From Rhodococcus sp. ARC_M5 (GTDB lineage Bacteria; Actinomycetota; Actinomycetes; Mycobacteriales; Mycobacteriaceae), in assembly GCF_022810405.1 (NCBI RefSeq), contig NZ_JALGQE010000001.1:1-64000 (forward strand): a stretch of 64,000 nt of DNA. The letters run 5' to 3'. Position numbers and translations under genes: made by a program. Below, one piece after another: positions 1 to 9,381 of this stretch (position 1 is its first letter; each line of letters begins with the position of its first letter). Below the pieces are notes generated by a model that made no database searches, was not told the DNA's origin, and saw only the letters and a list, made by a program, of their open reading frames with translations.

Positions 1-1
1 C

Positions 2-115
2 GAACGGCTCGACGAGGTCGCCGCGCTACTGAACAACCGCCCCAGAAAAACCCTGGGATGGGATACTCCCCTCGAGGAGTACAACAAACGACTGCTCGTT
101 GCGACGACCACGTGA
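2..115 (+). mobile_element. 3' end of an IS30-family transposase gene (partial)
   Basis: The frame entering from the left edge encodes 37 residues ending at the TGA at 113-115. It contains LLNNRPRKTLGWDTPLEEYN, the C-terminal signature of IS30-family DDE transposases (NRPRKTLGW.TP.E). The catalytic residues would lie to the left of the window. In many IS30 elements the right terminal inverted repeat overlaps the last codons of the transposase. The stretch GTTGCGACGACCACGTGAA at about 99-117 has that look, but the left end is not visible, so the repeat cannot be confirmed. The DoxX gene begins its 3' end only about 45 bp further on, so the element was inserted directly beside it. Family assignment is firm; element boundaries are inferred. 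Confidence 0.8.
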
Positions 116-161
116 ACCCGTCACGAACTTCCGCTCACCTGGGTTGTACCGGTGTTCGAGG

Positions 162-1133
162 TCAGCGGACGACGGGGTTGGCCCCGTTCAGGAAGATCCA
201 GATGCACACGCCTGCTGCGATGCCGATAGCGAGCGCCAGGAACGAGCCGATCCGCGGTCGGGTTGCCCATCCGCGACGTCCGTCGAACGAGATGCGTCCC
301 GGGCCGGTGAGGATCAGCGCGGCTGCGGCGAATCCGAGAACCGTCTCGTATTCGACGCCGCCGGTGCCGGAGAACTGCAATCCTGGCTCGACGGCCTGCT
401 TGAAGCACCACGCGTTGATGATCGTCGCCAGTACAGCCGCGCCGGCAAGCGGAGTTGCCAGGCCAAGAATCAGCAGCGCGCCGCCGAGGGTTTCGCCTGC
501 TGCGGCCGCGATCGCGAGGATCTCCGAATAGCGGAATCCCGAATCCTCCAGCAGGTTCTGAAATCCGTCGAGACCGGGGCCGTTCCACAAGCCGACGAGC
601 TTCTGCAGGCCGTGGCCGAGAAAGACCGCACCGATTGCCACGCGAAGTACGAACAGGCCCAGATCGGTGGTGCCGCGGCGCGCGGGAACCTCGACGGTCT
701 CGGTGCGAATTTCGGGCTCGGGGGCGACGGCGGCCGCAGTTGCGCCACCTGCGGACGTACCGAGGTACTCGGTGGAGCGATCGGAGTACGCATTCGACGA
801 CGTACTGTCCGAGGCAGACCGGCGTTCGGTCGGCGCGTCGGCGAAGGCCGACGGGCGATAGGTCTGCATCTTCTCCGTGGGCTGCGCATCGGCCGAGCGT
901 GCGTCGGACGACGAGTTCGGAAAGTCGAGTTCGTCGTCGGTTCGAGGCAGCCGGTCCGAGCGCTGAGCGCCGAACGCCGTGGTCGGTGTACCGGAGGTAT
1001 CGGTGCTGTCGGACGCGGACGTCTCGGAGGTGGAGCGCGAGGGAGGAATTTTCTCCGTGGGATTGTCGTACGGGCTCTCGGCCGGTTCGTACGACGTATC
1101 CGGCCGGTTGGGGTCGCGCGGTGTATCGGTCAC
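162..1133 (-). CDS. DoxX family membrane protein with long disordered N-terminus
   Basis: This 323-residue protein has two parts. Residues 1-155 are rich in Ser, Thr, Pro, Asp and Glu and look disordered and cytoplasmic. Residues 157-315 form a DoxX domain with about four to five membrane helices, beginning LGLFVLRVAIGAVFLGHGLQ and ending with a last helix near 297-315. DoxX proteins are small quinone-related membrane proteins; in M. tuberculosis one member joins SseA and SodA in a membrane oxidoreductase complex against oxidative stress. The divergent lppZ next to it matches the M. tuberculosis Rv3005c/Rv3006 arrangement (recalled synteny). The start is a GTG at 1133; no in-frame alternative with a clearly better ribosome site was seen. 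The function here is inferred from family only. Confidence 0.85.
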   Translation of the reverse strand: MTDTPRDPNRPDTSYEPAESPYDNPTEKIPPSRSTSETSASDSTDTSGTPTTAFGAQRSDRLPRTDDELDFPNSSSDARSADAQPTEKMQTYRPSAFADAPTERRSASDSTSSNAYSDRSTEYLGTSAGGATAAAVAPEPEIRTETVEVPARRGTTDLGLFVLRVAIGAVFLGHGLQKLVGLWNGPGLDGFQNLLEDSGFRYSEILAIAAAAGETLGGALLILGLATPLAGAAVLATIINAWCFKQAVEPGLQFSGTGGVEYETVLGFAAAALILTGPGRISFDGRRGWATRPRIGSFLALAIGIAAGVCIWIFLNGANPVVR

Positions 1134-1226
1134 CTCTCCACACTAGAGCCGATGTGCCCTCCACACCGACGTCGACGCTCACGGCCGCGTGGCGAGTCTT
1201 CCCGGACGTTCCGTACCGTTCGAAGC

Positions 1227-2375
1227 ATGAAGCCGGTCGGAGCGTCGCCACGAACTGCAACCGCTGCTGTCGTCGCCCTGTCGATGACCGCTGCCCTGCT
1301 CGCCGGGTGCGCCCGTTTCGACGACTCGAATTCATCACCCTTCACTCCTGCGCCCGAGGTGGGCGCGGCCGAGCTAGAGCCGACGACGCCCAGCGAGACG
1401 ACGCCGCCGGCCGATCCCAACTCACCGCCCCCGCCATCCGGTCCGTGTGTCGACCCCGATCCGGCGGTCATCGCGACCTGCCTGGACACCACGGGCGGGC
1501 TCGTCGCACTCCCCGACGGTCAGGCGGCTCTGGTTGCCGAGCGTCGCACCGGTCGCATCATGGAGGTCGCGGCAAACCGGACACCCGTCGAAGTGGCACG
1601 CATCGACGTGGACGGCACCGGCGACGGTGGCCTTCTCGACATCGCACTGTCTCCGACGTACATCGAGGACGGGTTGCTCTACGCCCTCATCACCACGTCC
1701 TCGGACACCAGGGTGGTCCGACTCGCCCAGGGCGATGTCCCGAAGGACATCCTGACCGGTATTCCCCGCGGCGCAACGGGCAATCGCGGGGCGATCGACT
1801 TCTACACTCCCAACGAACTACTGGTACTGACCGGCGACAACGGTGATCCGGCTGCGGCTGCAAGCCCGAACTCCCTGTCCGGCAAGTTGTTACGGGTGAC
1901 CTCGCTGTCCCCGACACCGAGTCCCCCGCGGCCGCAGATCGCACTCAGCGGTATCGGCACGGCGGGCGACGTCTGCACCGACGGCACCGGGAACATCTAC
2001 GTCACCGACCGCACCGCACTCGAGGATCGCCTGCAGCGCATCGACACACTCGGTGCGGTGTTCTCCCCGGTATGGACATGGCCCGACCGTCCAGGTGTCG
2101 CAGGTTGTGCAGCGGGCGAGGGCGGCGTCGCGGTTGCGCTCACGACAGCCAGAGCTGTTGCGGCACTGACGACGGACCCCAACACCGGCGCGGTATCGGC
2201 CGAACCGACATTGCTGATCCAGGACGAGTACGGGCAGCTCGGCGGAGCGACGAGCTCAGCCGACGGACAGATCCTGGTGGGCACCGTCAACAAGACCGGA
2301 CCCACACCCGGACCCACCGATGACCGCGTCGTCAAGGTGCCGTTCCCCGGTGGCGGCGGAGGCGGCTTCGACTGA
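1227..2375 (+). CDS. lppZ: LppZ-like lipoprotein, PQQ/sorbosone sugar dehydrogenase-like beta-propeller
   Basis: This is a 382-residue exported lipoprotein. It has an N-terminal signal peptide with a lipobox LLAGC (lipidated Cys28), then a Pro/Thr-rich linker to about residue 75, then a six-bladed propeller of the glucose/sorbosone dehydrogenase type (GGLVALPDG, ALVAERRTGRI, GGLLDIALSP, LLVLTGDNGDP). The start at 1227 is chosen because it gives a correctly sized signal peptide; the open frame extends much further upstream, but that part is antisense to doxX. Soluble glucose dehydrogenases in this fold use PQQ and calcium; whether this protein binds PQQ cannot be seen from sequence. It is divergent from doxX and convergent with gatB, as in M. 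tuberculosis Rv3006. The C-terminus carries a Gly-rich tail. Confidence 0.85.
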   Translation: MKPVGASPRTATAAVVALSMTAALLAGCARFDDSNSSPFTPAPEVGAAELEPTTPSETTPPADPNSPPPPSGPCVDPDPAVIATCLDTTGGLVALPDGQAALVAERRTGRIMEVAANRTPVEVARIDVDGTGDGGLLDIALSPTYIEDGLLYALITTSSDTRVVRLAQGDVPKDILTGIPRGATGNRGAIDFYTPNELLVLTGDNGDPAAAASPNSLSGKLLRVTSLSPTPSPPRPQIALSGIGTAGDVCTDGTGNIYVTDRTALEDRLQRIDTLGAVFSPVWTWPDRPGVAGCAAGEGGVAVALTTARAVAALTTDPNTGAVSAEPTLLIQDEYGQLGGATSSADGQILVGTVNKTGPTPGPTDDRVVKVPFPGGGGGGFD

Positions 2376-2383
2376 CCCGGACA

Positions 2384-2422
2384 CGACTGCGGCCGAACGC
2401 GTATCACGTTCGGCCGCAGTCG
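2384..2422. terminator. Convergent hairpin between lppZ and gatB
   Basis: A perfect 16-bp inverted repeat (2384-2399 with 2407-2422, arms CGACTGCGGCCGAACG and its complement) encloses a 7-nt loop. It lies 9 bp after the lppZ stop and 11 bp before the gatB stop. There is no T-tract, as is usual for actinobacterial terminators. Its position between two converging genes makes a bidirectional terminator the best reading. Confidence 0.85.
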
Positions 2423-2432
2423 ATATGGAAGG

Positions 2433-3944
2433 TCAGGACTGGCCGCAGGCCGCGAGGACCAACTCCTTGACGCGAGCCGCATCGGCCTGGCCGCGTGTTG
2501 CCTTCATCACCGCACCGACGATGGCACCGGCTGCCTGAACCTTGCCGCTGCGGATCTTCTCGACAACACCGGGATTGGCGGCCAGGGCCTCGTCGACAGC
2601 GGCCTGCAATTTCGTGTCGTCCTTCTCCAGCACCAGGTTTCGCGCAGACATCACCTGCGCCGGCTCACCCTCTCCCGCCAGTACCCCGTCCACCACCTGA
2701 CGAGCACCGTTGTTGTTGAGCTTGCCGTCCGCAACCAGCGCGGCCACCTCGGCGACCTGGGCCGGAGTGATGGCCAGATCGGTCAGCTCGACACCGGCGA
2801 TGTTGGCCTGCTGAGCCAGGTACGACACCCACCACGACCGCGCGGCCTGCGCCGACGCACCGGCCTCGACCGTAGCCGAGACGAGCTCGAGCGCACCGGA
2901 ATTGACGAGGTCGCGCATCTCCTCGTCCGAGACACCCCACTCCTTCTGAATCCGACCGCGGCGCAACCACGGCAGCTCGGGCAACGTCGCCCGGAGCTCC
3001 TCGATCCACGCCGCGTCGGGAGCGACAGGTGCCAGGTCGGGCTCGGGGAAGTAGCGGTAGTCCTCGGCGGTCTCCTTCTTGCGGCCCGCGGTGGTGGTGC
3101 CGTCGGACTCCTGGAAGTGCCGGGTCTCCTGCGTCACCTCGCCGCCCGATTCGAGCACCGCTGCCTGACGCCGCATCTCGTACCGAACGGCAACCTCGAC
3201 GCTCTTGAGCGAGTTGACGTTCTTCGTCTCGGTGCGCGTGCCGAATTCGGTTGCCGTCTTCTCCATCAGCGACACGTTGGCGTCGCAACGCAACGAACCC
3301 TGGTCCATTCGCACGTCGGACACGTTCAGTGACTTCAACAGGTCACGCAACGCGGTGACGTATGCACGGGCGACCTCGGGCGCGCGCGCACCGGTTCCCG
3401 TGATGGTCTTGGTCACGATCTCCACCAACGGCACACCGGCACGGTTGTAATCGAGCAGCGAATGCGACGCCCCCTCGATGCGGCCAGTCGCCCCACCGAC
3501 GTGCGTCGACTTACCGGTGTCCTCCTCCATGTGCGCCCGTTCGATCTCGACGCGGAACGTACTGCCGTCGTCGAGCAGAACGTCGAGGTAGCCCCCGGTC
3601 GCAATCGGCTCGTCGTACTGGGAGATCTGATAGTTCTTCGGCTGATCCGGGTAGAAGTAGTTCTTACGAGCGAACCGCCCCCACGGAGTGATCGAGCAGT
3701 TGAGCGCCAGCCCGATCCGAATCGCCGACTCCACCGCGGCGGAATTGACCACCGGAAGCGCGCCGGGGAGGCTCAGGCACACGGGGCACACCTGCGTGTT
3801 CGGCTCCGCACCGAACTCGGTGGGGCAGCCACAGAACATCTTGGTCGCCGTACCCAACTCCACGTGGACCTCCATGCCCAACACGGGGTCGAACTTGGCG
3901 AGCACATCGTCGTAATCGATCAAATCGACGGTTGCAGCAGTCAT
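2433..3944 (-). CDS. gatB: Aspartyl/glutamyl-tRNA amidotransferase subunit B
   Basis: GatB is the 503-residue kinase/tRNA-binding subunit of the GatCAB complex, which converts misacylated Glu-tRNA(Gln) (and Asp-tRNA(Asn)) to the cognate amide. The N-terminus has the conserved GMEVHVEL and four zinc-type cysteines (C38, C40, C53, C56). The family signature [15 protein letters not shown] and the motif [16 protein letters not shown] are intact. The C-terminal YqeY-like tail domain ends in a typical [13 protein letters not shown] region. The length is normal. gatA and gatC lie about 6.5 kb away at 10.5-12.2 kb, separated by pfkA and an inserted block. Confidence 0.97.
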   Translation of the reverse strand: MTAATVDLIDYDDVLAKFDPVLGMEVHVELGTATKMFCGCPTEFGAEPNTQVCPVCLSLPGALPVVNSAAVESAIRIGLALNCSITPWGRFARKNYFYPDQPKNYQISQYDEPIATGGYLDVLLDDGSTFRVEIERAHMEEDTGKSTHVGGATGRIEGASHSLLDYNRAGVPLVEIVTKTITGTGARAPEVARAYVTALRDLLKSLNVSDVRMDQGSLRCDANVSLMEKTATEFGTRTETKNVNSLKSVEVAVRYEMRRQAAVLESGGEVTQETRHFQESDGTTTAGRKKETAEDYRYFPEPDLAPVAPDAAWIEELRATLPELPWLRRGRIQKEWGVSDEEMRDLVNSGALELVSATVEAGASAQAARSWWVSYLAQQANIAGVELTDLAITPAQVAEVAALVADGKLNNNGARQVVDGVLAGEGEPAQVMSARNLVLEKDDTKLQAAVDEALAANPGVVEKIRSGKVQAAGAIVGAVMKATRGQADAARVKELVLAACGQS

Positions 3945-4093
3945 GCACGCAAGTTTATGTCCTACCTACTGTCGGTCGTTCCCGCAGGCTCCACTCCGGC
4001 AGGAAAGCGCCAGTGATCATGCGTGTTCGCTACCGTGCACGGGTGACTCCCCGGAGAAGCAGACGCTGCCCCGACCGCGCTGATGACACCGGT

Positions 4094-5125
4094 TCAGCCG
4101 AAGAACGCGGCGGCGTCGTCGTATCGGGTCTGCGGTACCCGCTTGAGTTGCTTGGTGGCCTCGGCCAAGGACACCAGGCCGATTTCGGTTCCGCGCAGCG
4201 AGACCATCTTGCCGAAGTCCCCCGAATGGGCTGCATCGGTCGCGTTGACGCCGAATCGTGTTGCGAGAACGCGGTCGTACGGCGTCGGCGTTCCACCTCG
4301 CTGGACGTGGCCGAGGACCGTGGTGCGAACTTCCTTGTTGATGCGGCGCTCGATCTCGACGCCGAGCTGGTGGGCAACCCCGGTGAATCGAACGTGCCCG
4401 AACTCGTCGATACCGCCGTCGAGTAGCTCCATCGAGCCCTCGAGCGGCTTGGCCCCCTCGGCAACGACGCAGATGAAGTGCGAGTCTCCTCGCTGAAAGC
4501 GCTTGCGCACCAACGTGCAGACTTCTTCGACGTCGAACGGTTGCTCCGGGATCAGCGTCATGTGCGAACCCGACGCCAGGCCGGCGTGCAGAGCGATCCA
4601 CCCGGCGTGCCGACCCATCACCTCGACGAGCATCACGCGCTGATGGGATTCCGCGGTGCTGTGCAAGCGGTCGATCGCATCGGTGGCGATCGTCAGTGCC
4701 GTGTCGAAGCCGAATGTGACGTCGGTGCAGTCGATGTCGTTGTCGATCGTCTTGGGCACACCGACCACCGGCACCCCCTCCTCCGACAACCATGCGGCAG
4801 CAGTGAGGGTTCCTTCGCCGCCGATCGGGATCAACACATCGATGCCGTTGTCCTCGAGTGTCTGCTTGACCCGATCGAGCCCGGCGCGCAACACATCCGG
4901 ATTGGTGCGCGCGGTGCCGAGCATCGTGCCGCCCTTGGTGAGCAGTCGATCGTTGCGGTCGTCGTTACGCAGCTGCACCCGACGGTCTTCGAGAAGCCCG
5001 CGCCATCCGTCCTGGAAACCGACGACAGAGGAGCCGTACCGAGCGTCCGCGGTGCGGACGACTGCGCGAATCACCGCATTCAGCCCTGGGCAATCGCCGC
5101 CTCCGGTCAGAACTCCGATGCGCAT
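4094..5125 (-). CDS. pfkA: 6-phosphofructokinase
   Basis: This 343-residue enzyme phosphorylates fructose 6-phosphate in glycolysis. Visible motifs are [13 protein letters not shown] (residues 8-20), IGGEGTL (101-107), PKTIDND (124-130, holding the catalytic Asp128) and MGRHAGW (170-176). Gly105 corresponds to the E. coli Gly104 position that favours ATP, whereas Lys125 corresponds to the position that is Lys in pyrophosphate-dependent enzymes. This mixed pair is known from ATP-dependent actinobacterial enzymes, so ATP is the probable donor. The start is supported by GAGAGGCG eight bases upstream. The gene follows gatB upstream on the same strand with a 149-bp gap, as in M. tuberculosis. Confidence 0.96.
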   Translation of the reverse strand: MRIGVLTGGGDCPGLNAVIRAVVRTADARYGSSVVGFQDGWRGLLEDRRVQLRNDDRNDRLLTKGGTMLGTARTNPDVLRAGLDRVKQTLEDNGIDVLIPIGGEGTLTAAAWLSEEGVPVVGVPKTIDNDIDCTDVTFGFDTALTIATDAIDRLHSTAESHQRVMLVEVMGRHAGWIALHAGLASGSHMTLIPEQPFDVEEVCTLVRKRFQRGDSHFICVVAEGAKPLEGSMELLDGGIDEFGHVRFTGVAHQLGVEIERRINKEVRTTVLGHVQRGGTPTPYDRVLATRFGVNATDAAHSGDFGKMVSLRGTEIGLVSLAEATKQLKRVPQTRYDDAAAFFG

Positions 5126-5226
5126 CGGTTGTCGCCTCTCTGCTCGCAGGTCCGTGAAGCGGACCCAGTGACGGACGTCAGCCTAATCGGGCGTGGGATG
5201 CTGCGCGCGTCGGTACCGTTCGGCCC

Positions 5227-5889
5227 TCACTTCGGTGTGACGACGCCGGTCTCGTAGGCAAGCACGACGGCCTGGGCGCGGTCGCGCAATCCGAGCTTTG
5301 CGAGAACCTTGCCGACGTGCGTTTTCACGGTCTGTTCGGCGAGAAACAGCGAGGCCGCAATCTCCGAATTCGACATACCGGTGGCGATGAGTTCGAGAAC
5401 CTCGCGTTCCCGCGGAGTCAGATCGCTCAGCCGCGGCGACGCGTGTCGCCGCGATCCCCGCCGGGAGGTGACGTCGGCGATGAGCCGTCTCGTCACCGAG
5501 GGGGCCAGCAACGCCTCGCCGGCGGCAACGACCCGAACACCGCGAATCAACTCCTCGGCCGGGGCATCCTTGAGCAGAAAACCACTCGCACCGAGAGCCA
5601 GCGCCTCGTAGACGTAGTCATCGATGTCGAACGTGGTCAGCATCAGAATGCGTACCGGCGACGGAAGCGATGCGGTGAGAATCGCGCGAGCAGCATCGAG
5701 ACCGTTCATCTCGGGCATTCTCACGTCCATCAGCACCACGTCGGGCAACAGCCGGGAGACCTCCCGGACCGCCGTTCTGCCGTTGTCGGCGTCTCCGACG
5801 ACGGAAATGTCGGCCTGAGCGCCGAGGAGCGCACCGAAACCCTGCCGCACCATTGCCTGGTCGTCGGCGATGAACACCGTGGTAGCCAC
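5227..5889 (-). CDS. NarL/LuxR-type response regulator
   Basis: A 220-residue two-domain transcription regulator. The receiver domain (about 3-120) has the acidic pair D9/D10, the phosphoacceptor D55 in [11 protein letters not shown] and Lys107 in FLLKDA. The C-terminal LuxR HTH (about 152-212) reads [21 protein letters not shown] and [19 protein letters not shown]. The GTG at 5889 is preferred because it gives the usual receiver N-terminus and leaves a 10-bp gap to the kinase stop; an ATG at 5922 would add 11 residues and overlap the kinase. It is cotranscribed with the kinase upstream. Targets are unknown; the divergent phospholipase-hydrolase genes are candidates by position. Confidence 0.92.
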   Translation of the reverse strand: MATTVFIADDQAMVRQGFGALLGAQADISVVGDADNGRTAVREVSRLLPDVVLMDVRMPEMNGLDAARAILTASLPSPVRILMLTTFDIDDYVYEALALGASGFLLKDAPAEELIRGVRVVAAGEALLAPSVTRRLIADVTSRRGSRRHASPRLSDLTPREREVLELIATGMSNSEIAASLFLAEQTVKTHVGKVLAKLGLRDRAQAVVLAYETGVVTPK

Positions 5890-5899
5890 GGGCAACAGC

Positions 5900-7138
5900 C
5901 TAGGCGAGATCGTTCCGAACAACCGATGCAGTCGATATCGGCATGCCGTTCGGAACGTGCACCGCTACCTCGAACCCGCCGTCGGGCAGCGCGGTGGCAT
6001 GCAGCCAGCCGTGTGCGGCGCGCGCACGATCGCGCATGCCCGCTATCCCGTGCCCACCGGTGTCGGATCCGGCGGTGCGTCCGACACTCGTGTTCGGTGA
6101 CGGCGCATTGACCACCGTCATGACGACGGTGCTCGGCCCGACGGTGATGTCGACGGTCACTGCGGCTTCGGGGGCGTGGCGGGCAGCATTCGACAACGAC
6201 TCCTGCAGAATGCGATACAGCGCCAAACCCGTTGTGTCGGCGATGGATTCGACCGCACCGGTGACCGTCCAGCGCACCTCCATACCTGCCTTGCGACTCG
6301 CCTCCAGGGTACGTTCGAGGTCCAGTGCATTCGGTGCCGGCGCATCCTGCCACTGCTGTCCGTCGCTGCGCAGGACCCCCAGCATTCCCCGGATCTCGTT
6401 GAGCGCTTCCCGTGCGGTAGCTCCGATCGACTCGAATTCCTGTGCTGCGGCAACAGATACGTCATCGAGCCGATACGGCGCACTCTGCGCCTGCACGACG
6501 ACCATCGACATGTGGTGAGCAACAACGTCGTGCAGATCGCGGGCGATCTTGGCCTTCTCCTCGAGAACGGTGCGTCGGGTGCGCTCGAGTTCACTGACTT
6601 CCTCTTGCTGCGCGAGCTGCCTGCGGGAGAGAACGAGCCAGCGGATCAACAGTCCGAACACCACGACTGCGGTCAGACCCACCGACCAGCCGACGCCGTC
6701 CGAGCCCGGCATGTAGGCGAAGAACACGAGCATGCTGGCCGACCAGGCCAGGAGAAGCAGCGACGCAGGTGACCTCAGAGCGACGGCGAACAACAACGAC
6801 AGCAGAACGAGAATGTGCACTACCTGCCAGGGATAGTCGTAGCCCGCAACGCGATCGAATGCCACCGGAATCACCAGCGCGGACAGCGCCGAGACCGCCC
6901 ACCCCAGTGCGGGATTGATGCGGATCAACGCGAACGGAAACGCGGCGAGCGCGCCGACGATCGGCAGCAACGGTCCCGAAACATCATGTGTCAACGGCAA
7001 TGTCGGCCACGAGATCGAATACAGCACCGCCGTGACCGTGACGATCAGTACGTCGATCGAGCGGAAGCCGGCAATGCGAGTCGGCACTCGACGCCGCACG
7101 ACTCCGGTGCCGGGTTCTGTCGCTCTGTTCTTACGCAC
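5900..7138 (-). CDS. Sensor histidine kinase, NarL-partner (HisKA_3) type
   Basis: A 412-residue membrane kinase. Residues 28-170 contain about five hydrophobic helices with very short loops, so the sensor is probably intramembrane rather than a large extracellular domain. A coiled linker (175-195) leads to the dimerisation/phosphorylation box KIARDLHDVVAHHMSM with His203. The HATPase region includes LYRILQESLSNAARHAPEA and the G-box GGHGIAGMRDRA. This architecture is typical of actinobacterial kinases paired with LuxR-type regulators, such as LiaS/DesK-like envelope sensors. It is the first gene of a two-gene operon and divergent from a secreted phospholipase-like gene. The signal is unknown. 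Confidence 0.92.
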   Translation of the reverse strand: MRKNRATEPGTGVVRRRVPTRIAGFRSIDVLIVTVTAVLYSISWPTLPLTHDVSGPLLPIVGALAAFPFALIRINPALGWAVSALSALVIPVAFDRVAGYDYPWQVVHILVLLSLLFAVALRSPASLLLLAWSASMLVFFAYMPGSDGVGWSVGLTAVVVFGLLIRWLVLSRRQLAQQEEVSELERTRRTVLEEKAKIARDLHDVVAHHMSMVVVQAQSAPYRLDDVSVAAAQEFESIGATAREALNEIRGMLGVLRSDGQQWQDAPAPNALDLERTLEASRKAGMEVRWTVTGAVESIADTTGLALYRILQESLSNAARHAPEAAVTVDITVGPSTVVMTVVNAPSPNTSVGRTAGSDTGGHGIAGMRDRARAAHGWLHATALPDGGFEVAVHVPNGMPISTASVVRNDLA

Positions 7139-7303
7139 GGACCGAGCTTAAGGAGTGTGAGCCGACCAGGTCGTCATACCTGAGTATCGGTTCGGTCCAC
7201 TACCCAGGTACCGGGTCGCGCTCCGAACGCCCTCCACGGGCGCTGCAGAACGAGACCTGGGTCCGATGTTCGACGGGTACGTCGCTCCTTAGCGTCGAAC
7301 ACC

Positions 7304-7960
7304 ATGAGCAGCAACACTTCTCGTAACTTCGCGTTCCTGGCGGCAGCGATCGTGGCGGTCACGTCCACGACCGGCGCAGCATCGACACCGCCGGCTGCAG
7401 ACTCGACTTCACCGGTTGCGGTGTCACTGCACGCACTGATCACCGAGTCGCCGGACACCGCCGTCCTGAGCATTCCCGACGATTTCACGTCGGTGATGGG
7501 GTACCGGCCTCGGGTGCAGGACGGCATCGCGGAGAACCCGCGCGGAGGCTGTTCGTCGCCCGTCCCCCTGCCGTCGGAATTCGATTCCGCATGCAAGGCC
7601 CACGATCTGGGTTACGACCTCATTCGGTACGCCGCTGCCACGGGAGCAACAGTGGACCCGCAGTGGCGCAGGTCGGTCGACGCCCAGCTCGAGACGCGCA
7701 TGCACGCCGCCTGCGTGGACCGGGCCGACGACGGATCCCGTCGAGTATGCGACGCCGCCGCATCGGTGGCGTCAACCGCCGTCGACGTCAATTCCTGGCG
7801 ACAGTCCTTCGGAGCACCGATGGCCGAACCCATGTTGCCGTTCGTGTCGGGCAGCGCAGGCATCGCGCTGATTGCGCTGTCGGTGACCGCAACCGGCCGG
7901 TATGTGCACCGACGCGCACTGTCGGCCGAACTGATGCCCGAGCCGGCGGTTCACGCATGA
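7304..7960 (+). CDS. Secreted prokaryotic phospholipase A2-like protein with C-terminal membrane anchor
   Basis: This 218-residue protein has a signal-like N-terminal hydrophobic stretch (9-26). Its central domain carries the prokaryotic phospholipase A2 signature CKAHDLGYDL with the catalytic-type His100-Asp101 pair. Four cysteines (83, 97, 137, 149) could form the two disulfides usual for the family. A hydrophobic helix at about 180-197 followed by basic residues would anchor it to the membrane. Family members hydrolyse the sn-2 ester of phospholipids; activity here is inferred. Its stop codon overlaps the ATG of the next gene by 4 bp, so the two are translationally coupled. Confidence 0.85.
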   Translation: MSSNTSRNFAFLAAAIVAVTSTTGAASTPPAADSTSPVAVSLHALITESPDTAVLSIPDDFTSVMGYRPRVQDGIAENPRGGCSSPVPLPSEFDSACKAHDLGYDLIRYAAATGATVDPQWRRSVDAQLETRMHAACVDRADDGSRRVCDAAASVASTAVDVNSWRQSFGAPMAEPMLPFVSGSAGIALIALSVTATGRYVHRRALSAELMPEPAVHA

Positions 7961-9366
7961 TCGGCTCGATTGCCGGAGTCGCCGCAGTCGGCAGGCGAAG
8001 CGGTGCACGGACAGTCGACACTGCATCTTGGCCGTCGACTGGCAGCCGAGTTCCTCGAATCGGAACCTCCGTTGCACTCACCGCTGCGGTGATGGTGTCG
8101 TCCGCTCCTTCGCTGCTCCCACGGCCGGCCGCCACCCAAGCCGTGTTGACCGGTGTCCTGATGGCGAGTGCACTCGCCGTGATGTGGTCGGCCCGGCGCG
8201 CGCTCGGCTCACGGAAGCCCGATCGGGTGCGCCTGCGGGCCTGGGCGGCGGGTGCCGGGACACTGACGGCGATCGCGTCGTCGGTCGCGAATCTTCGGTG
8301 GCAGAACCGACTACGAGCCGCCATGGATTTCGACACGGTCGAGTGGCGGTACGCACTGGACGTCGCTGCAGGGGCGATCTGTGTTGCGCTGCTTCTCTGC
8401 GGACTGGGCCGTGCGGCCACAAGAATCGGCGGTGCACTCGGCGGTGATCGATCGGTGATCCTGATTGCGATCGCCGGTCTCATGGCGTACTTCGTTGCCG
8501 CACCAGCCGTCTGGTCTGCGATGTCGACCTCGTTCTCTGCCTCTAATTCGGCGCTCGACGATGCCGTGACCACTCCGAGCTCGACAACGAGGTCCGGGGC
8601 ACCGGATTCGCTCGTCCCGTGGCGCACCCTCGGCAGAGAGGGCCGGAAGTTCGTCTCCGGTGGTCTCGACCTCGAGACAGTACGCACCTACGTGGGGCTC
8701 GATTCGGCACCCACGCTCGATCGGCGGGTCGCATTGGCCGTCGCGGACATGGATCGCGCCGGTGCCTTCGAGCGCAGCGTCGTGGTCGTCGCGATACCGA
8801 CCGGATCGGGGTGGGTGGACGAGAACGCTGTCATCGGAGCCGAGAGCAGGTTCGGCGGCGATGTCGCCACGGTGGCGGTGCAGTACTCGAACAAGCCCAG
8901 TTGGGCGACGTTCCTGTTCGCCGAGGACGACGCGCGCCGCTCCGCGAACGCAATGGTTCGTGCGGTCGCTGCGCGAGCGGCGTCGGAATCGACACCGCCC
9001 GACGTGATCGTCTACGGCCAGAGTTTGGGTGCGGTGGCGGGAAGCGACGCGTACGTGTCGCTCGAGCGCAGCGATCCCAGCGTCTGCGGTGCCGTCTGGG
9101 CAGGTCCACCCGCCGGAGCCGTGAACGCGGAGGGCTCAACGGTAGTGGCCAATTCCTCCGATCCCGTCGTTCGCTGGTCCGCCGAGCTGCTGTGGTCACC
9201 GCCGCACACGTCGATCACCCGACCCGACGCACCGACGCCGATGTGGCTTCCGATCGTCGGCTTCGTCCAGACGTCCGTAGATCTCGCAGCAGCACTCGAC
9301 GTCGACCCTGGTCACGGCCATCGGTACGGAACCGACCAAGGTACGAGCATGCCACGGTGTCGGTGA
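7957..9366 (+). CDS. Membrane alpha/beta hydrolase (Abhydrolase_9 family)
   Basis: A 469-residue protein. The N-terminal half (about 37-190) has four to five membrane helices. The C-terminal catalytic domain contains YVGLDSAPTLDRRVALAV, IPTGSGWVD, the nucleophile elbow YGQSLG with Ser356, and a terminal HGHRYGTDQ with the likely catalytic His. This layout fits the actinobacterial Abhydrolase_9 family (Rv1069c-like), whose substrates are unknown; a lipid ester is a reasonable guess. The ATG at 7957 is chosen because it overlaps the upstream stop as ATGA; the open frame further upstream is antisense or out-of-frame to the phospholipase gene. It ends 15 bp before the convergent esterase. Confidence 0.85.
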   Translation: MIGSIAGVAAVGRRSGARTVDTASWPSTGSRVPRIGTSVALTAAVMVSSAPSLLPRPAATQAVLTGVLMASALAVMWSARRALGSRKPDRVRLRAWAAGAGTLTAIASSVANLRWQNRLRAAMDFDTVEWRYALDVAAGAICVALLLCGLGRAATRIGGALGGDRSVILIAIAGLMAYFVAAPAVWSAMSTSFSASNSALDDAVTTPSSTTRSGAPDSLVPWRTLGREGRKFVSGGLDLETVRTYVGLDSAPTLDRRVALAVADMDRAGAFERSVVVVAIPTGSGWVDENAVIGAESRFGGDVATVAVQYSNKPSWATFLFAEDDARRSANAMVRAVAARAASESTPPDVIVYGQSLGAVAGSDAYVSLERSDPSVCGAVWAGPPAGAVNAEGSTVVANSSDPVVRWSAELLWSPPHTSITRPDAPTPMWLPIVGFVQTSVDLAAALDVDPGHGHRYGTDQGTSMPRCR

Positions 9367-9381
9367 CGACACGTCCGGGCG

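Noticed and set aside
99..1226. Long plus-strand open frame running into lppZ from upstream
   Set aside because: It is antisense to the doxX gene, which has clear family motifs; the lppZ lipoprotein signal starts at 1227.
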